64,000 nt of DNA, taken from NCBI RefSeq assembly GCF_002090055.1, contig NZ_BBRH01000008.1, positions 171,810-235,809 on the forward strand, read 5' to 3'. Origin of the DNA: Demequina sp. NBRC 110051. GTDB lineage: Bacteria; Actinomycetota; Actinomycetes; Actinomycetales; Demequinaceae. Below the pieces are notes generated by a model. The model had not been told where the DNA came from, searched no databases, and was given only the letters and a program-made list of their open reading frames with translations. The position numbers and the translations under genes are program-made. This document shows positions 62,026-64,000 of this stretch, in pieces (the first letter of the stretch is position 1; the number at the start of each line of letters is the position of its first letter).

Positions 62026-63372
62026 TCACGCTTCGCGTGTGCCGAGAGACGCCAGTCGCGGCGACAGCGTCACCGGCGCCGGATCCTCGCTGCGCCCCAA
62101 CGCGCGCAGGCGCCGGGGGAGTGACGCGAGCCCGGCCGCGCAGCGCTCGCGGGCGGCCGCTAGTCCGGCAGTCCCCTGAGCCTCGCCGTCGACAACGCAG
62201 CCCGAGCGGATGGCCTGCTGGAGCATCGGCCGCCCCTCAATCCCGTCCTCGTCAGCGGCGCCGATCGTGTCGCCGACCAGCACACCGTCGCGCTCCACCC
62301 GCCACACCTGCTTGAGGCCGGGAAGAGAGCGTTTACCAGGGGAGAGCTTTTGAACCGGGCGACCGTCGTACTCGGCGAGCTTGTAGACGGCGCTCATCGC
62401 GGGGGCATCCGCGGCGACGCCCATCTGGGTGCCCACGCCGAACGCGTCGATGGGCGCGCCCGCTTGGAGAAGGTCGGCAATGCGGTGCTCGTCGAGGTCG
62501 CTGCTGGCCACGATGCGCACGTCGGTGAGGCCACCGTGGTCGAGGATGTCGCGCACCTCGCGCGACAGCGCCGCGAGGTTGCCCGAGTCGAGCCGCACGC
62601 CCTGGACGCGGATGCCCTCGGCGGCAAGCTCGTGGGCGACCTGGACGACGTTGCGGGCGCCCTGGAGCGTGTCGTAGGTGTCGATGAGCAGGGTCGATGC
62701 GGTGGGGAAGTCCCGCGCGAAGGCCCGGAAGGCCTCGCGCTCGTCGTCGTAGGACATGACATAGGAATGCGCCATGGTGCCGCTGAGCGGGATGCCGTAC
62801 GTCTTGCCCGCGAGGACGTTGCTGGTGCCCGCCGCTCCTGCGAGATAGGCCGACCGGGCGCCGCTCAGGGCGGCCTCCGGCCCGTGGGTACGGCGCGCGG
62901 CGAAGTCGACAAACTGGCGATCACCACACGCGAGCGCGACACGGGCGGCTTTCGAGGCGATCGCGGTCTGGTGACCGATGAACGTCAGCAGCGCCGTCTC
63001 GACGATTTGCGCCTCGATGAGCGGCGCGGTGACGCGCACCAGCGGCTCCTCGGGGAAGACGATCTCGCCCTCGGGGATGGCCCAGACGTCACCGGTGAAC
63101 CGCAGCGTGTTGAGGTGCTCGAGGAACGCGTCGTCGAACTGGCCAAGACTGCGGAGGAACTCGATGTCCGTGTCGGTAAAATGCAGGTTTTGCAGGTACG
63201 TCAGCGCGTCGGCGAGGCCCGCCATGATGAGGAAGCGGCGCTCGGGCGGGAGCCGACGGACGAACAGGTCGAACGTCGCCGTCGCGGTGCGACCCTGCGC
63301 GAAATGGCTCGCCGCCATCGTCAACTCATACTGATCTGTCGTGAGCGCGCTCAAGGCGGCCGCGTCCCTCAT
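62026..63372 (-). CDS. pncB: nicotinate phosphoribosyltransferase
   Basis: NAD-salvage enzyme joining nicotinate and PRPP. The 448-residue product shows ALTTDQYELTMAAS, RRTHGPEAALSGARSAYLAGAAGTSN, the catalytic region GTMAHSYVMSY with His, and GVRLDSGNL, SSDLDEHRI and FGVGTQMGVA. ATG 63372 is chosen because TACGAT (63385-63380) precedes it at leaderless distance; ATG 63381 overlaps that element. Confidence 0.92.
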   Translation of the reverse strand: MRDAAALSALTTDQYELTMAASHFAQGRTATATFDLFVRRLPPERRFLIMAGLADALTYLQNLHFTDTDIEFLRSLGQFDDAFLEHLNTLRFTGDVWAIPEGEIVFPEEPLVRVTAPLIEAQIVETALLTFIGHQTAIASKAARVALACGDRQFVDFAARRTHGPEAALSGARSAYLAGAAGTSNVLAGKTYGIPLSGTMAHSYVMSYDDEREAFRAFARDFPTASTLLIDTYDTLQGARNVVQVAHELAAEGIRVQGVRLDSGNLAALSREVRDILDHGGLTDVRIVASSDLDEHRIADLLQAGAPIDAFGVGTQMGVAADAPAMSAVYKLAEYDGRPVQKLSPGKRSLPGLKQVWRVERDGVLVGDTIGAADEDGIEGRPMLQQAIRSGCVVDGEAQGTAGLAAARERCAAGLASLPRRLRALGRSEDPAPVTLSPRLASLGTREA

Positions 63373-63392
63373 GAGCCCCATCGTAGGCAGGC

Positions 63393-63956
63393 CTACCCGC
63401 CCAGCCGCGCGACCAGGCGCGCGATGTACGCGGCCCGCGCGGTGGCATCGGCCGTCTGGATTTTCGCCAGGTGGGGGAAGCGTTCGGCCTTGGTGAGCGC
63501 CTCCCATGCGGCCGATGCCGTGGGTGCGTTGGTGAGCGCCGCCGCCAGATCATCGGGGACGGTCGCGGTGGCTTGGCCCTCGTAAGCGCGTTCCCAGCGC
63601 CCGTCTGCCTGGGCTTTGGTGATCTCGGCGTGTCCGCGCGGTCGCATGCGGCCCTCGTCGATGAGGCGCGCGACGTGCGTGACGTTGCGCTGCGACCAGA
63701 CGGAGCGGGCGCGCCGGGGCGTGAAGTGCTGGAGGAAGGTGCGTTCGTCGTTCGCGCGGCGGCGGCCGTCGATCCAGCCGCTGCACAGCGCCTCGTCCAG
63801 TGCCTGGGCGTAGGTAAGGGTGGTGACGGGGGAGCCGGCCTTTTTGGTCAGGGTGAGCCAGACGCCTGTCGACGTGTCGTCGTAGGCGTCGAGCCAGGCG
63901 CGCCAAGCGGCTTGGTCCTCCACGGTGAGGCGGTCGGATTCCGGCGTGGTCGGCAT
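63393..63956 (-). CDS. YdeI/OmpD-associated family protein
   Basis: A 187-residue protein of the YdeI family (WLTLTKKAGSPVTTLTYAQALDEALCSGWIDGRRR, then FLQHFTPRRARSVWSQRNV). YdeI-type proteins are linked to peptide resistance and envelope stress; the role here is unknown. Two GGCATCGGCC motif copies in inverted orientation lie in its 3' part (63444-63453 and 63510-63519), in helical Ala-rich sequence. Confidence 0.8.
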   Translation of the reverse strand: MPTTPESDRLTVEDQAAWRAWLDAYDDTSTGVWLTLTKKAGSPVTTLTYAQALDEALCSGWIDGRRRANDERTFLQHFTPRRARSVWSQRNVTHVARLIDEGRMRPRGHAEITKAQADGRWERAYEGQATATVPDDLAAALTNAPTASAAWEALTKAERFPHLAKIQTADATARAAYIARLVARLGG

Positions 63957-64000
63957 GTCCCCATTGTGGACCTGCCTGGGGTTTTTAGGCGATGTGTCCG

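Overview
The window is about 64 kb of high-GC, gene-dense chromosome from an actinobacterium. The order murD-ftsW-murG-murC-ftsQ-ftsZ-pgeF-sepF-yggT-divIVA, the split histidine genes, a DUF6318 lipoprotein and DUF2510/DUF6131 proteins point to a Micrococcales-type lineage; the genus is not determinable from sequence alone. No rRNA, tRNA, CRISPR array, insertion sequence or prophage was seen. Start codons are often GTG, and many genes follow a -10 hexamer placed exactly for leaderless transcription.

Region by region. 1-12.1 kb is the division and cell-wall (dcw) cluster: murD (cut by the left edge), ftsW, murG, murC and ftsQ overlap translationally; ftsZ has its own leader with a perfect palindrome; then pgeF, sepF, yggT, divIVA, a DksA/TraR zinc-finger gene, lspA and rluD. 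12.1-21.2 kb holds a nested inverted repeat, a membrane alpha/beta hydrolase, hrpA and dnaE. 21.2-24.5 kb is accessory: a DUF6318-type lipoprotein, a secreted beta-rich protein, an SDR and a DUF4260 protein among short extragenic repeats. 24.6-35.6 kb carries histidine genes (hisD, hisC-hisB, hisH, hisA) separated by a RecQ helicase fused to a phosphoribosyltransferase-like domain, an epimerase, a coiled-coil membrane protein, a small lipoprotein and a CmtR-like ArsR/cation-exporter pair. 35.7-40.9 kb has sseB, a lipoprotein serine protease with a coiled-coil membrane partner, DUF1844, infC-rpmI-rplT (infC apparently starting at ATC behind an attenuator) and a SpoU rRNA methyltransferase. 40.9-46.5 kb contains three membrane GGDEF proteins, one small membrane protein and one possible 32-codon gene, placed in front of pheST. 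50.4-55 kb is a sugar-use cluster (GH2 glycosidase, MFS transporter, TetR). 55.1-58.2 kb is partly decayed: an FBP-domain protein, a 5'-truncated ptsI remnant, a CPBP protease gene with two nonsense codons and a DUF6131 protein. The right end has a DEAD-box helicase with a long leader, an unknown small protein, a transglutaminase-like membrane protein, nicotinate phosphoribosyltransferase and a YdeI-family protein.

The most unusual signal is not a gene: the 10-mer GGCATCGGCC (either strand) occurs 27 times by hand count against fewer than one expected for this base composition. Twelve copies extend to CCACGGCATCGGCC. Copies lie in intergenic gaps and in protein linkers or alanine-rich stretches, at a density like that of DNA uptake sequences or cyanobacterial HIP1.
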